Positions 1-7,888 of a DNA stretch of 47,275 nucleotides are shown piece after piece. The position numbers and the translations under genes are program-made. The DNA lies in NCBI RefSeq assembly GCF_914484835.1, contig NZ_CAJZAR010000051.1, positions 438-47,712 of the forward strand. The letters run 5' to 3'. The notes below the pieces were generated by a model. The model saw nothing but the letters and a program-made list of their open reading frames with translations. It made no database searches and was not told the DNA's origin. The stretch's first letter is position 1; the number at the start of each line of letters is the position of its first letter. The DNA comes from Paraburkholderia tropica. Its GTDB lineage: Bacteria > Pseudomonadota > Gammaproteobacteria > Burkholderiales > Burkholderiaceae.

Positions 1-1271
1 AGCGTGCTCTTGCCCGCGCCCGACGGGCCGCGCACGAGCCAGCGCGAACCCGGCTTGATGGCGATGTCGCGCACTTCCGAGAGCGGCTGGCCGTTGGGCA
101 GCGCGAGCTTGAGGTGTCCGGTGCTCAACTCGCCCGCATCGACGTAATGCAGATTGATGCCGCCGTGCTCGGTGGCCGGCGAGACGGTTTCCTTCAGACG
201 CGGCGAATGCACCACGCGCGAGAATTCGCGCAGACGATTCACGGTAGCGCGCCATTCGACGAGGCTCGCGTAACTGTTGATGAACCACGAGAAGCAGTCG
301 CTGACGGTGCCGAAGGCCTGCGAGATCTGCATCAGCACGCCGAACGTGAAGGCGCCCGCGAAGTAGCGCGGCGAGGCCACGACGATCGGGAAAATGATCG
401 CGATCTGGCCGTAGAAACTCAGCACGAAGGTGAGGCGCTTCGTGTACTTCATCACGCGCCACCAGTTTTCGCGGATGTGCTCGAAGAGGCCCTGCGCATT
501 GTCGCGCTCGGTTTTCATGCCGTCGTAGAGCGCGATCTGCTCGGCGTTTTCGCGCAGGCGGATGAGGCCGAAGCGGAAGTCCGCTTCCACCTTCTGTTGC
601 TGATAGTTGATCGACACGAGCGGATGGCCGACCTTCTGGATCACGACCGAGCCGAACACGGCGTAGAGCGCGGCGGCCCAGACCATGTAGCCGGGAATCG
701 TGATGGGCGTTGCGCCGAGCGAGAAGGTGAGCGCGCCCGCGATCGACCACAGGATCGTGATGAACGAGACCAGCGTGACGATCGTCGAGAGCAGATCGAG
801 CGTCAGCGAGAGCGTGGTGGTGGCGAACGATTGCAGGTCGTCGCTGATACGCTGGTCGGGGTTGTCGGCGAGACGGTCGCGCTCGATGCGGTAGAACGCG
901 CCCTGTTCGAGCCATTCGTTCATGAAGCGCGTCGTGAGCCACTGGCGCCAGCGGAAGCCGAGCATCTGGCGCAGATACCGCCCATATACCGCGAGAATGA
1001 TGAAGCCGAACGCGAGTGCCGTGAAGATCATCAGCAGATGCGGGAACTGCTTGACGTCCTTGTTTTGCAGGGCGTTGTAGAAGTCCGCGTTCCAGCTGTT
1101 CAGGCGCACGTTGATCCACACGACGGCGAGATTCATCGCGATGATCGCGACGAGCAGGCCCAATGCGATCCAGCGTTCCTCGGAGACCCAATAGGGCTTG
1201 ATGAGGCTCCAGGCCGTGATCTTGTGATGCTCGTTCTGATCCGGCGTGGCGCGGGGAGTGGGGTTGGTCAT
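1..1271 (-). CDS. SbmA/BacA-YddA-type ABC transporter, fused permease-ATPase (partial)
   Basis: The reading frame is open from ATG at 1271 to the window edge, so about 423 N-terminal residues are present and the C-terminal half is missing. It begins MTNPTPRATPDQNEHHKITA and carries several hydrophobic membrane segments, followed by the start of an ATP-binding domain: the Walker A sequence RGPSGAGKSTL lies at the very left edge. A membrane domain followed by an ATPase in one chain, with text such as WVSEERWIALGLLVAIIAMN and NADFYNALQ, matches the SbmA/BacA/YddA family of inner-membrane transporters (peptides or vitamin B12-like cargo). The substrate cannot be told from sequence. It is transcribed away from the thiamine operon. 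Confidence 0.85.
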   Translation of the reverse strand, partial: MTNPTPRATPDQNEHHKITAWSLIKPYWVSEERWIALGLLVAIIAMNLAVVWINVRLNSWNADFYNALQNKDVKQFPHLLMIFTALAFGFIILAVYGRYLRQMLGFRWRQWLTTRFMNEWLEQGAFYRIERDRLADNPDQRISDDLQSFATTTLSLTLDLLSTIVTLVSFITILWSIAGALTFSLGATPITIPGYMVWAAALYAVFGSVVIQKVGHPLVSINYQQQKVEADFRFGLIRLRENAEQIALYDGMKTERDNAQGLFEHIRENWWRVMKYTKRLTFVLSFYGQIAIIFPIVVASPRYFAGAFTFGVLMQISQAFGTVSDCFSWFINSYASLVEWRATVNRLREFSRVVHSPRLKETVSPATEHGGINLHYVDAGELSTGHLKLALPNGQPLSEVRDIAIKPGSRWLVRGPSGAGKST

Positions 1272-1619
1272 GAGCGTCCTGATGTTGTGCCCTGATGGCG
1301 GTTGCCTGGCGATTCTGTCGCGAGCCGCTTAAGTGAGTCTTAATGCCACGCGGGTCCCATTCTCTCACCGCCCGCGCACGGCAGGGCGGCTTCCGGGAGA
1401 TCGGGGCATTGTGCCAGAGCGCCGCTTGCACGCCCCGCTCCGAAGGGCCAGGACAGCACGGAAACGATGAGGAAAACGCATGAATGCGCGCGTGCCGGCG
1501 CACAGGAATTGACCCATGAAAAACCGTGATAAATCGCCCGCAATGCAGCATTTGAAGCACCCAAACCGGCCTGCTGGGCGGTTTGCGGCGCGCGCGTCTT
1601 TTGTGGTCTAATGACCGCT
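1272..1619. other. Intergenic stretch between divergent units
   Basis: This gap separates the minus-strand ABC transporter from the plus-strand thiamine leader. It must hold both promoters, but I find no convincing -35/-10 pair. A 74-codon minus-strand frame here (1340-1564) shows no family features and I do not call it. The right end is slightly AT-richer than the flanking genes. Confidence 0.5.
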
Positions 1620-1719
1620 GACGAAACAGGGGTGCTTCACCGGTATGCCGGGCATGCCGCAGTGAGGCTGAGAGAGACCCTTCGCACCCGATCCGGGTAA
1701 TACCGGCGCGGGAAGTTTC
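1620..1719 (+). promoter_or_regulatory. TPP riboswitch aptamer (THI element)
   Basis: The conserved THI-box segments appear in order: GGGGTGC (1629-1635), GGCTGAGA (around 1666-1673), CACCCGATCCGGGTAATACC (1685-1704) and GCGGGAAG (1708-1715). The closing P1 helix is GAAAC (1623-1627) with GTTTC (1715-1719). It sits about 180 nt upstream of thiO, the first gene of a thiamine operon, which fits feedback repression by thiamine pyrophosphate. The family assignment is secure from the motif; the mode of control is inferred in the next entry. Confidence 0.95.
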
Positions 1720-1856
1720 CGGAAAGTCTTGCTGGCGCTGTTTTTATGGGTCCGTTCCTCCGGTTCGGGCGCGGGCGTCCAGATTCCCGCCGGGCAACGT
1801 GTGCAGCGCAGCTTCCATTTCGCGCGCATCGTTTGCACGGCCGGCCTTGCCAGCCG

Positions 1857-1899
1857 GTTTCGTCCTTGGGTACGCATGCTTCTTGCCGTACGGAAAGGA
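1857..1899 (+). promoter_or_regulatory. Putative riboswitch expression platform: hairpin hiding the thiO ribosome-binding site
   Basis: The thiO Shine-Dalgarno AAGGA (1895-1899) can pair with TCCTT (1863-1867), enclosing a second helix GTACG (1870-1874)/CGTAC (1887-1891). Overlapping the anti-SD strand, GTTTCGTC (1857-1864) is perfectly complementary to GACGAAAC (1620-1627), which contains the 5' strand of the aptamer's P1 helix. So P1 formation (TPP bound) would free the anti-SD to block translation, while the unbound state would pair 1620-1627 with 1857-1864 and open the ribosome-binding site. The pairings are seen in the sequence; the switching model is inference. Confidence 0.5.
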
Positions 1900-1903
1900 T
1901 ACG

Positions 1904-3115
1904 ATGACCGCACCTTCTTCATCTCAAACAGTTCGTTCCCCGATTACGGCGACTTCGCCGCTTGCTTCGGTGTCCTCTGCCGTGGCCGATTTCGCCGTCG
2001 TCGGCGGCGGCCTGTGCGGACGTCTCGTCGCGTGGCGTCTCGCGGGCGCCGGGCATCGCGTGGCGCTCTACGAGCGCGGCGGCCCCGAAGGCGGGGAAGC
2101 CGCGGCCTGGGTCGCGGCGGCCATGCTCGCGCCGCTCGCGGAAGCCGCCGTCGCCGAACTGCTGATCACCGAACTGGGCGTCGAATCGCTCGACACCTGG
2201 CCGCGCATTCTCGCCGAGCTGCCCGAGCCCGTGTTCTTCCAGCGCAACGGCACGCTCGTGGTCTGGCATCACGCCGACCGCACCGAAGCGCCGCTGTTCG
2301 AGCGCCGCGTGCGCGCCAACGCGCCGCGCGCGCTCGCCGACGCGCATTTCATGACGCTCCAGGGCGCGCAGCTCGACGCCGCCGAACCGGCGCTCGCCGG
2401 GCGTTTCGCGCGCGGCTGGCTGCTCGACGGCGAAGGCCAGCTCGACAACCGCCAGGCGCTGGCCGCGCTTGCTGCGGGCCTCGCGCAGCGCGGCGTGCAA
2501 ACCCACTGGAATACGACCGTCGATGATGCGAATCCGCCGCCCGCGCGCGTGACGATCGACTGCCGCGGACTCGGCGCCAAGCCCGTGATGCCCGCGCTGC
2601 GCGGCATCCGCGGCGAGGTCGCGCGCGTGCACGCGCCGGGCATCGGCCTGACGCGTCCGGTGCGGCTGCTGCATCCGCGCTATCCGCTCTATATCGCGCC
2701 GAAGCAGAACGACGTGTACGTGATCGGCGCGACCGAGATCGAAGGCGAGGACCGCTCGCCGGTGAGCGTGCGCTCGGCGCTCGAACTGCTGAGCGCGGCC
2801 TTCGCCGTGCATCCGGCGTTCGGCGAGGCGCGCATTCTCGAACTCAATTCGCAGTGCCGCCCGACCTTGCCCGACCATCGTCCCGCGCTCTACTGGGACG
2901 GCGAGAACACGTTGCGCGTGAACGGCCTGTATCGCCACGGTTTCATGATCGCGCCCGCCGTCGCCGACGAAGCGGTGCGCGTGGCCGAAGCGCTGCTGGC
3001 CGGACGCATTCAGGACGCCGATGGATTCGAGGCGCTGCGCGGCGAATCGCGCTGGGCGTCGATGCTGCACGACCGCCGCGCCGAAGTCGCGCAGCACGCG
3101 CACGAACCGGCCTGA
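1904..3115 (+). CDS. thiO: FAD-dependent glycine oxidase ThiO
   Basis: A 403-residue flavoprotein that would oxidise glycine to dehydroglycine (iminoglycine) for assembly of the thiazole half of thiamine. The dinucleotide-binding motif VVGGGLCGRLVAWRLAGAG lies near residue 27, followed by the acidic residue of YERGG that would hold the ADP ribose. The C-terminal part has the DAO-family pattern RPTLPDHRPALYWDG and LYRHGFMIAPAVADE. I chose ATG 1904 because GGAAAGGA lies 4 bases upstream; the frame is open further 5' into the riboswitch leader but that has no coding character. It is first in the thiO-thiS-thiG-thiE operon and would be controlled by the TPP riboswitch. thiC and thiD are not in the window. 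Confidence 0.9.
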   Translation: MTAPSSSQTVRSPITATSPLASVSSAVADFAVVGGGLCGRLVAWRLAGAGHRVALYERGGPEGGEAAAWVAAAMLAPLAEAAVAELLITELGVESLDTWPRILAELPEPVFFQRNGTLVVWHHADRTEAPLFERRVRANAPRALADAHFMTLQGAQLDAAEPALAGRFARGWLLDGEGQLDNRQALAALAAGLAQRGVQTHWNTTVDDANPPPARVTIDCRGLGAKPVMPALRGIRGEVARVHAPGIGLTRPVRLLHPRYPLYIAPKQNDVYVIGATEIEGEDRSPVSVRSALELLSAAFAVHPAFGEARILELNSQCRPTLPDHRPALYWDGENTLRVNGLYRHGFMIAPAVADEAVRVAEALLAGRIQDADGFEALRGESRWASMLHDRRAEVAQHAHEPA

Positions 3116-3211
3116 GCCGCGCGCGGGCCACGCACACGAACACGCCGCACAGAACCACGAAGGCGCGCCGCTTGCGCCGCGCCTGAATCAAACGTAGTCA
3201 GACGAATCGTT

Positions 3212-3409
3212 ATGGACATTCAGATCAATCAGAAGCCGCTCACGCTCCCCGAGGGCGCGACCGTCGCCGACGCGCTGGTCGCGTTCGGCGCGCGTCCGCC
3301 GTTCGCCGTCGCTGTGAATGGCGATTTCGTGGCGCGCGCCCAGCATGGCGCGCGCGCGCTGTCGGCGGGCGACCGCCTCGACGTCGTGAGCCCGGTGGCC
3401 GGCGGCTGA
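3212..3409 (+). CDS. thiS: Sulfur carrier protein ThiS
   Basis: A 65-residue ubiquitin-fold protein ending in the diagnostic Gly-Gly (SPVAGG). The C-terminal glycine is adenylated and converted to a thiocarboxylate that donates sulfur to the thiazole ring made by ThiG. The N-terminal text MDIQINQKPLTLPEGATVAD and the DRLDVVSPVAGG tail are typical of the family and the length is normal. It lies 96 bp after thiO and 73 bp before thiG in the same direction. No ThiF is encoded here, so the activating enzyme must lie elsewhere. Confidence 0.95.
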   Translation: MDIQINQKPLTLPEGATVADALVAFGARPPFAVAVNGDFVARAQHGARALSAGDRLDVVSPVAGG

Positions 3410-3482
3410 TCCGCCGATCCGCGCGCCTGCGAAGGCCCGCGAACGCCACCGCCGCCCACGCTACCCGACAAGGATTCCTGTC

Positions 3483-4295
3483 ATGACCACCCAATCAACC
3501 GCCGACGCGCTCACGCTCTACGGCGAAACTTTCCAGAGCCGCGTGCTGCTCGGCACGTCGCGCTATCCGTCGCTGCAATCGCTGTCCGATTCGATGGCGG
3601 CCGCGCGCCCCGGCATGATCACCGTCGCGCTGCGCCGCCAGATGAACGAAGGCGGCGCGGAAGCCGGTTTCTTCGATCTGCTCAAGCGCCACGGCGTGCC
3701 GCTGCTGCCGAACACGGCGGGCTGCCTCACCGTCAACGAAGCCGTCACCACGGCGCACATGGCGCGCGAGGTGTTCGACACCGACTGGATCAAGCTCGAA
3801 CTGATCGGCGACGACTACACGCTCCAGCCCGATCCGGTCGGCCTGATCGAAGCCGCCGCGCGGCTCGTGAAGGACGGCTTCAAGGTGCTGCCGTACTGCA
3901 CCGAAGACCTCGTGATCGGCCGCCGTCTGCTCGACGCGGGCTGCGAGGCGCTGATGCCGTGGGGCGCGCCGATCGGCACCGGCAAGGGCGTCATCAATCC
4001 GTACGGCCTGCGCGTGCTGCGCGAGCGTCTGCCCGACGTGCCGCTGATCGTCGATGCGGGCCTCGGCCTGCCGTCGCACGCGGCGCAAGTGATGGAGTGG
4101 GGCTTCGACGGCGTGCTGCTGAACACGGCGGTCGCGCAGGCGACGCATCCCGATGCGATGGCGCGCGCGTTCGCGCTGGGCGTGGAGGCGGGCCGCAGCG
4201 CGTATCTCGCCGGACCGATGGCCGAGCGCGAAGCCGCCGTCGCGAGCACGCCGGTCGTCGGCATGCCGTTCTGGCACCAGGATGGAGGCAAGTAA
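3483..4295 (+). CDS. thiG: Thiazole synthase ThiG
   Basis: A 270-residue TIM-barrel enzyme that condenses deoxyxylulose phosphate, dehydroglycine from ThiO and sulfur from ThiS-thiocarboxylate into the thiamine thiazole. The family pattern is complete: LLGTSRYPS near the N-terminus, NTAGCLTVNEAV, the Schiff-base lysine context DWIKLELIGDDYTLQPD, LPYCTEDLVIGRRLLDAGC, MPWGAPIGTGKGVINP and DAGLGLPSHAAQVMEWGFDG. Its TAA stop overlaps the ATG of thiE by one base, which suggests translational coupling. Confidence 0.97.
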   Translation: MTTQSTADALTLYGETFQSRVLLGTSRYPSLQSLSDSMAAARPGMITVALRRQMNEGGAEAGFFDLLKRHGVPLLPNTAGCLTVNEAVTTAHMAREVFDTDWIKLELIGDDYTLQPDPVGLIEAAARLVKDGFKVLPYCTEDLVIGRRLLDAGCEALMPWGAPIGTGKGVINPYGLRVLRERLPDVPLIVDAGLGLPSHAAQVMEWGFDGVLLNTAVAQATHPDAMARAFALGVEAGRSAYLAGPMAEREAAVASTPVVGMPFWHQDGGK

Positions 4296-5407
4296 TGAGT
4301 GAAACGTTGCATTTTCAGGACCGTGAACTGTTCTGGCCGCCCGCCGACGCGCTGACCGCGACGGCGGAGCGCATCCGTGCGCGTCTGGGCGACTGGGCGG
4401 CGACGCAGGCGCCGTGGCGCATCTGCCTGACGCCGCCCGACGCGCCCAACGGCGGCGATCTGATCGTCGTGACCCACGCCGCGCCGCATCTCGCGAACAT
4501 CGCGCGCTGGATGACGGAAGGCGCGGGCGTGATCGAAGCCGCCGGCGACGATCCGCAGCAGGCGCGCGTGACGCTGCATCTGGGCGGCGAGCGCTACGCG
4601 CTCGAAGGCGCGCTGGCCGAGGACTGGATTCCGGCGCTGGCGGCGTTCCTCGACTGCGGTTTCGATCCGCACGACGCGCTCGTGCTCGCGCTCGCCTGGC
4701 GTGATGGCGACGAGCAGAACGCCGACGCCTGGCCGGTCGACATCGCGCGCTTCCCGCGCGTGCTCGGCCTGCCCGACGCGCCCGCGCAGCCGTTCGCGCC
4801 GTGCCCGGCGCGGCTCGGCCTGTATCCCGTGCTGCCGACGGCCGACTGGGTCGAGCGCGTGCTCGACTACGGCGCGACGACCGTGCAGCTGCGCAGCAAG
4901 CAGCCCGAATCGCCGGAACTCACGCGCGAGATCGAGCGCTGCGTCGCGACGGGCCGCAAGCACGATGCACAATTGTTCATCAACGATCACTGGCAGGCCG
5001 CGCTCGCTGCGGGCGCCTACGGCGTGCATTTGGGGCAGGAAGATCTGCGCGAAGCCGACCTGAACGCGATCGCGGCATCGGGCACGCGGCTCGGTCTCTC
5101 GACGCACGGCTATTTCGAGATGCTGACGGCGCTGCACTTCCGCCCGAGCTACATCGCCTGCGGCGCGGTGTTCGCCACCACGACCAAGCAGATGCCGACC
5201 GCGCCGCAAGGTCTCAAGCGTCTCGCGCGCTATGTCCAGCTGCTCGACGGCGTGGTGCCGATGGTCGCGATCGGCGGCATCGACGCCGCTGCCTTGCCCG
5301 CCGTCCTCGCCACCGGCGCCCCGTGTGCGGCCGTCGTGCGCGCCGTCACGGAAGCCGCAGATCCGGCTGCCGCCGTTGCTGCATTGCGCAACGCGTTTAC
5401 GCAATAA
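4295..5407 (+). CDS. thiE: Thiamine phosphate synthase ThiE with an extra N-terminal domain
   Basis: The C-terminal ~200 residues (from about 168) are a full ThiE barrel that joins the pyrimidine diphosphate and thiazole phosphate: VQLRSKQ, LFINDHW, GVHLGQEDL, LGLSTHG, ACGAVFATTTKQ and VAIGGI provide the diphosphate, magnesium and base-binding residues. Typical ThiE is ~210 residues; this protein has 370. The first ~165 residues (MSETLHFQDRELFWPP...) contain no domain I recognise. I recall that other Burkholderiaceae ThiE proteins have a similar length. ATG 4295 overlaps the thiG stop (TAATG). It is the last gene of the thi operon. Confidence 0.93.
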   Translation: MSETLHFQDRELFWPPADALTATAERIRARLGDWAATQAPWRICLTPPDAPNGGDLIVVTHAAPHLANIARWMTEGAGVIEAAGDDPQQARVTLHLGGERYALEGALAEDWIPALAAFLDCGFDPHDALVLALAWRDGDEQNADAWPVDIARFPRVLGLPDAPAQPFAPCPARLGLYPVLPTADWVERVLDYGATTVQLRSKQPESPELTREIERCVATGRKHDAQLFINDHWQAALAAGAYGVHLGQEDLREADLNAIAASGTRLGLSTHGYFEMLTALHFRPSYIACGAVFATTTKQMPTAPQGLKRLARYVQLLDGVVPMVAIGGIDAAALPAVLATGAPCAAVVRAVTEAADPAAAVAALRNAFTQ

Positions 5408-5538
5408 TGGTCCGCCTCGTTGCCGGTCGCGCCCCTGTTGCGTGACCGGCGCGAGGAGCGAGCAGCGGGGCCTTTCACGGCCTTTCCGCCTGCATCAAGC
5501 GGCTTGGGCGCATCACGGCAGCAATTCCACGATGGCCC

Positions 5539-5544
5539 TATAAT
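5539..5544 (+). promoter_or_regulatory. Candidate -10 box upstream of mlaF
   Basis: A perfect TATAAT lies 31 bp before the mlaF start, in the 168-bp gap after thiE. I do not find a good -35 hexamer at 16-18 bp spacing, so only the -10 is called. It is the likely start of the mla operon. Confidence 0.4.
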
Positions 5545-5575
5545 CCCGCCTTCGTGTAAATGGACTGTCAGCCAC

Positions 5576-6397
5576 GTGCCCCCAAACTCTGAGACCCTTC
5601 TGGAGCTGCGCGACGTCGACTTCGGTTACGGCGATCGGCTCGTCCTGTCCGGGCTGAACATGCGCTTCGGGCGCGGCCAGGTCATCGCGGTCATGGGCGG
5701 CTCCGGCGGCGGCAAGACCACGGTGCTGCGCCTGATCGGCGGCCTCGTGCGCGCACAGCGCGGCCAGGTGCTGTTTCACGGTCAGGACGTCGGCGCGCAA
5801 ACGCGCGACGGCCTCTACGCCCTGCGCCGCAAGATGGGCATGCTGTTCCAGTTCGGCGCGCTGTTTACCGACATGTCAGTGTTCGATAACGTCGCGTTCG
5901 CCCTGCGCGAGCACACCGACCTGCCCGAAGAACTGATCCGCGACCTCGTGCTCATGAAGCTCAACGCCGTGGGCCTGCGCGGTGCGCGCGACCTCGCGCC
6001 GTCGGAAATCTCGGGCGGCATGGCGCGCCGCGTCGCGCTCGCGCGCGCCATCGCGCTCGACCCCGAACTCATGATGTACGACGAGCCCTTTGCAGGACTC
6101 GACCCCATTTCTCTCGGCATCACCGCGAACCTCATCCGCACGCTCAACGACGCGCTCGGCGCGACGTCGATCCTCGTCACGCACGACGTGCCCGAGTCGT
6201 TCGCGATCGCCGACTACGTGTATTTCCTCGCGAACGGCAAGGTGCAGGCGCAGGGTACGCCCGACGAGCTGCGCGCCTCGACCGATCCGATCGTGCGCCA
6301 GTTCATCGACGGCGCGCCGGACGGTCCGTTCCGTTTTCACTACCCGACGAACGTGCCGCTCGGCGCGGACTTCGGCATTGGCGGAGACCGCTCATGA
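5576..6397 (+). CDS. mlaF: Phospholipid transport ATP-binding protein MlaF
   Basis: A 273-residue ABC ATPase that powers the Mla phospholipid transport complex at the inner membrane. Walker A is MGGSGGGKTT (about residues 39-48), the Q-loop region reads LFQFGALFTDMSVF, the signature is SEISGGMARR (ISGG rather than LSGG, as usual for MlaF), and Walker B is LMMYDEPFAGLDP followed by the H-loop VTHD. I chose GTG 5576, giving a start MPPNSETLLELRDVDF; the frame is open upstream but that stretch lacks protein-like character. It overlaps mlaE by 4 bases (ATGA). Confidence 0.94.
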   Translation: MPPNSETLLELRDVDFGYGDRLVLSGLNMRFGRGQVIAVMGGSGGGKTTVLRLIGGLVRAQRGQVLFHGQDVGAQTRDGLYALRRKMGMLFQFGALFTDMSVFDNVAFALREHTDLPEELIRDLVLMKLNAVGLRGARDLAPSEISGGMARRVALARAIALDPELMMYDEPFAGLDPISLGITANLIRTLNDALGATSILVTHDVPESFAIADYVYFLANGKVQAQGTPDELRASTDPIVRQFIDGAPDGPFRFHYPTNVPLGADFGIGGDRS

Positions 6398-7170
6398 CCG
6401 GCGCCATCAGTTCGGTCGGCCGCGCGGTGCTCGAGAGCATCACGCGCGCGGGCCATGCCACGTGTTTTTTCGTGCGCCTCGTGCTGGAATTCTTTCCGCT
6501 GCTGCGCCGTCCGCGTCTTGTCACGAAGCAGATCCACTTCGTCGGTAATTATTCGCTGCTGATCATTGCGGTGTCGGGCCTGTTCGTCGGCTTCGTGCTC
6601 GGCTTGCAGGGCTATTACACGCTCAATCGCTACGGTTCGGAGCAGGCGCTCGGTTTGCTGGTCGCGCTTTCGCTCGTGCGCGAGCTCGGTCCGGTGGTTA
6701 CGGCGCTGCTGTTCGCGGGCCGCGCGGGCACCTCGCTCACGGCTGAAATCGGTCTGATGAAAGCGGGCGAGCAGCTCACGGCCATGGAAATGATGGCGGT
6801 GGACCCGGTGCGCATCGTGGTGGCGCCGCGCATGTGGGCGGGCGTGATCGCCATGCCCATTCTGGCGGCCATCTTCAGCGCGGTCGGCATTCTGGGCGGT
6901 TACGTGGTGGGCGTGCTGCTGATCGGCGTCGATTCGGGCGCGTTCTGGTCGCAGATGCAGGGCGGCGTCGATGTCTGGACCGACGTCGGCAACGGCGTCA
7001 TCAAGAGCATCGTGTTCGGATTCGCCGTGACCTTTACCGCGCTGTATCAGGGTTACGAGGCGAAACCCACGCCCGAAGGCGTGTCGCGCGCGACCACCAA
7101 GACGGTGGTGTACGCGTCGCTCGCGGTGCTCGGCCTCGACTTCCTGCTCACCGCGCTGATGTTCAGCTAA
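6394..7170 (+). CDS. mlaE: Phospholipid transport permease MlaE
   Basis: A 258-residue integral membrane protein, the permease of the Mla complex. It has an amphipathic N-terminus (LVLEFFPLLRRPRLVTKQIHFVGN), then about five hydrophobic helices with the conserved family core RELGPVVTALLFAGRAGTSLTAEIGLMKAGEQLTAMEMMAVDPVR and the C-terminal LYQGYEAKPTPEGVSRATT. The start overlaps the mlaF stop. The length matches the family. Confidence 0.95.
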   Translation: MTGAISSVGRAVLESITRAGHATCFFVRLVLEFFPLLRRPRLVTKQIHFVGNYSLLIIAVSGLFVGFVLGLQGYYTLNRYGSEQALGLLVALSLVRELGPVVTALLFAGRAGTSLTAEIGLMKAGEQLTAMEMMAVDPVRIVVAPRMWAGVIAMPILAAIFSAVGILGGYVVGVLLIGVDSGAFWSQMQGGVDVWTDVGNGVIKSIVFGFAVTFTALYQGYEAKPTPEGVSRATTKTVVYASLAVLGLDFLLTALMFS

Positions 7171-7298
7171 AGCAAAGCGCTCCGGCGTCTCGCGCACCGA
7201 AAGAATCGGGCGCGGGCGGCGGGGCGGCGCGGCAGGCGCAGCGGCATTCCGGGTTTCCGGGCCGCGCGCCGCCGCAACGGATTCTCATTGGGATGACG

Positions 7299-7877
7299 AT
7301 GAAAAAGACTGCTCTCGACTTCTGGGTCGGCCTGTTCGTGGTGCTGGGTTTCATTGCGCTGCTGTTTCTCGCGCTGAAGGCCGGGAACATGAGCTCGCTC
7401 TCGTTCCAGGCGACTTACCCCGTGAAGCTCAAGTTCGACAATATCGGCGGCCTCAAGCCGCGCGCGCCCGTCAAGAGCGCGGGCGTGACCGTGGGCCGGG
7501 TGGCGTCGATCGGCTTCGACTCGAACACGTACCAGGCGCTGGTCACGATCAATCTCGACCAGCAGTATCAGTTTCCGAAGGATTCGTCCGCGAAGATCCT
7601 GACCTCGGGTCTGCTCGGCGAGCAGTACATCGGACTCGAACCAGGCGGCGACACGGAAATGCTCAAGGCCGGCGACACCATCTCGATGACGCAGTCGGCC
7701 ATCGTGCTCGAAAACCTGATCGGACAGTTCCTCTACAGCAAGGCTGCCGACTCGGGCGCGTCGAAATCGGGTAACAGTGGAAGTGGGGCCGCAAATGGTC
7801 CGGCAGGCGGGGATAGCGCCGCGCCGGTCCAGGCACCCGCGCCGGCAGCAGCCGGCTCGGGCGCGGCGGCGCAATAA
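7299..7877 (+). CDS. mlaD: MCE-domain phospholipid-binding protein MlaD
   Basis: A 192-residue protein with one N-terminal membrane anchor (DFWVGLFVVLGFIALLFLAL) and an MCE domain (about residues 38-115, with the GVTVGRVASIGFD and SSAKILTSGLLGEQYIGLEPGG patterns). MlaD hexamers form the lipid channel above MlaE and receive lipid from MlaC. The last ~50 residues are Gly/Ala/Pro/Ser-rich and probably disordered. I chose ATG 7299 (MKKTALDF) because GGGA lies 5 bases upstream; ATG 7293 in the same frame is an alternative that adds two residues. Confidence 0.93.
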   Translation: MKKTALDFWVGLFVVLGFIALLFLALKAGNMSSLSFQATYPVKLKFDNIGGLKPRAPVKSAGVTVGRVASIGFDSNTYQALVTINLDQQYQFPKDSSAKILTSGLLGEQYIGLEPGGDTEMLKAGDTISMTQSAIVLENLIGQFLYSKAADSGASKSGNSGSGAANGPAGGDSAAPVQAPAPAAAGSGAAAQ

Positions 7878-7888
7878 GGAGAAAAACG

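Noticed and set aside
114..1295. A 393-codon plus-strand frame opposite the ABC transporter
   Set aside because: The composition (Arg, Asp, Glu, His and Ala-rich, no domain) is typical of antisense frames in GC-rich genes; the minus-strand frame has clear transporter motifs.
1340..1564. A 74-codon minus-strand frame in the gap before the TPP riboswitch
   Set aside because: No conserved features and no good ribosome-binding site; likely chance in GC-rich DNA.
1703..1745. CGGCGC (1704-1709) can pair with GCGCTG (1735-1740) just before TTTTT, like a transcription terminator at the end of the TPP aptamer
   Set aside because: The left arm is part of the ligand-bound aptamer, so TPP binding would prevent this hairpin; that is the wrong direction for repression. 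The stem is short with a 25-base loop.
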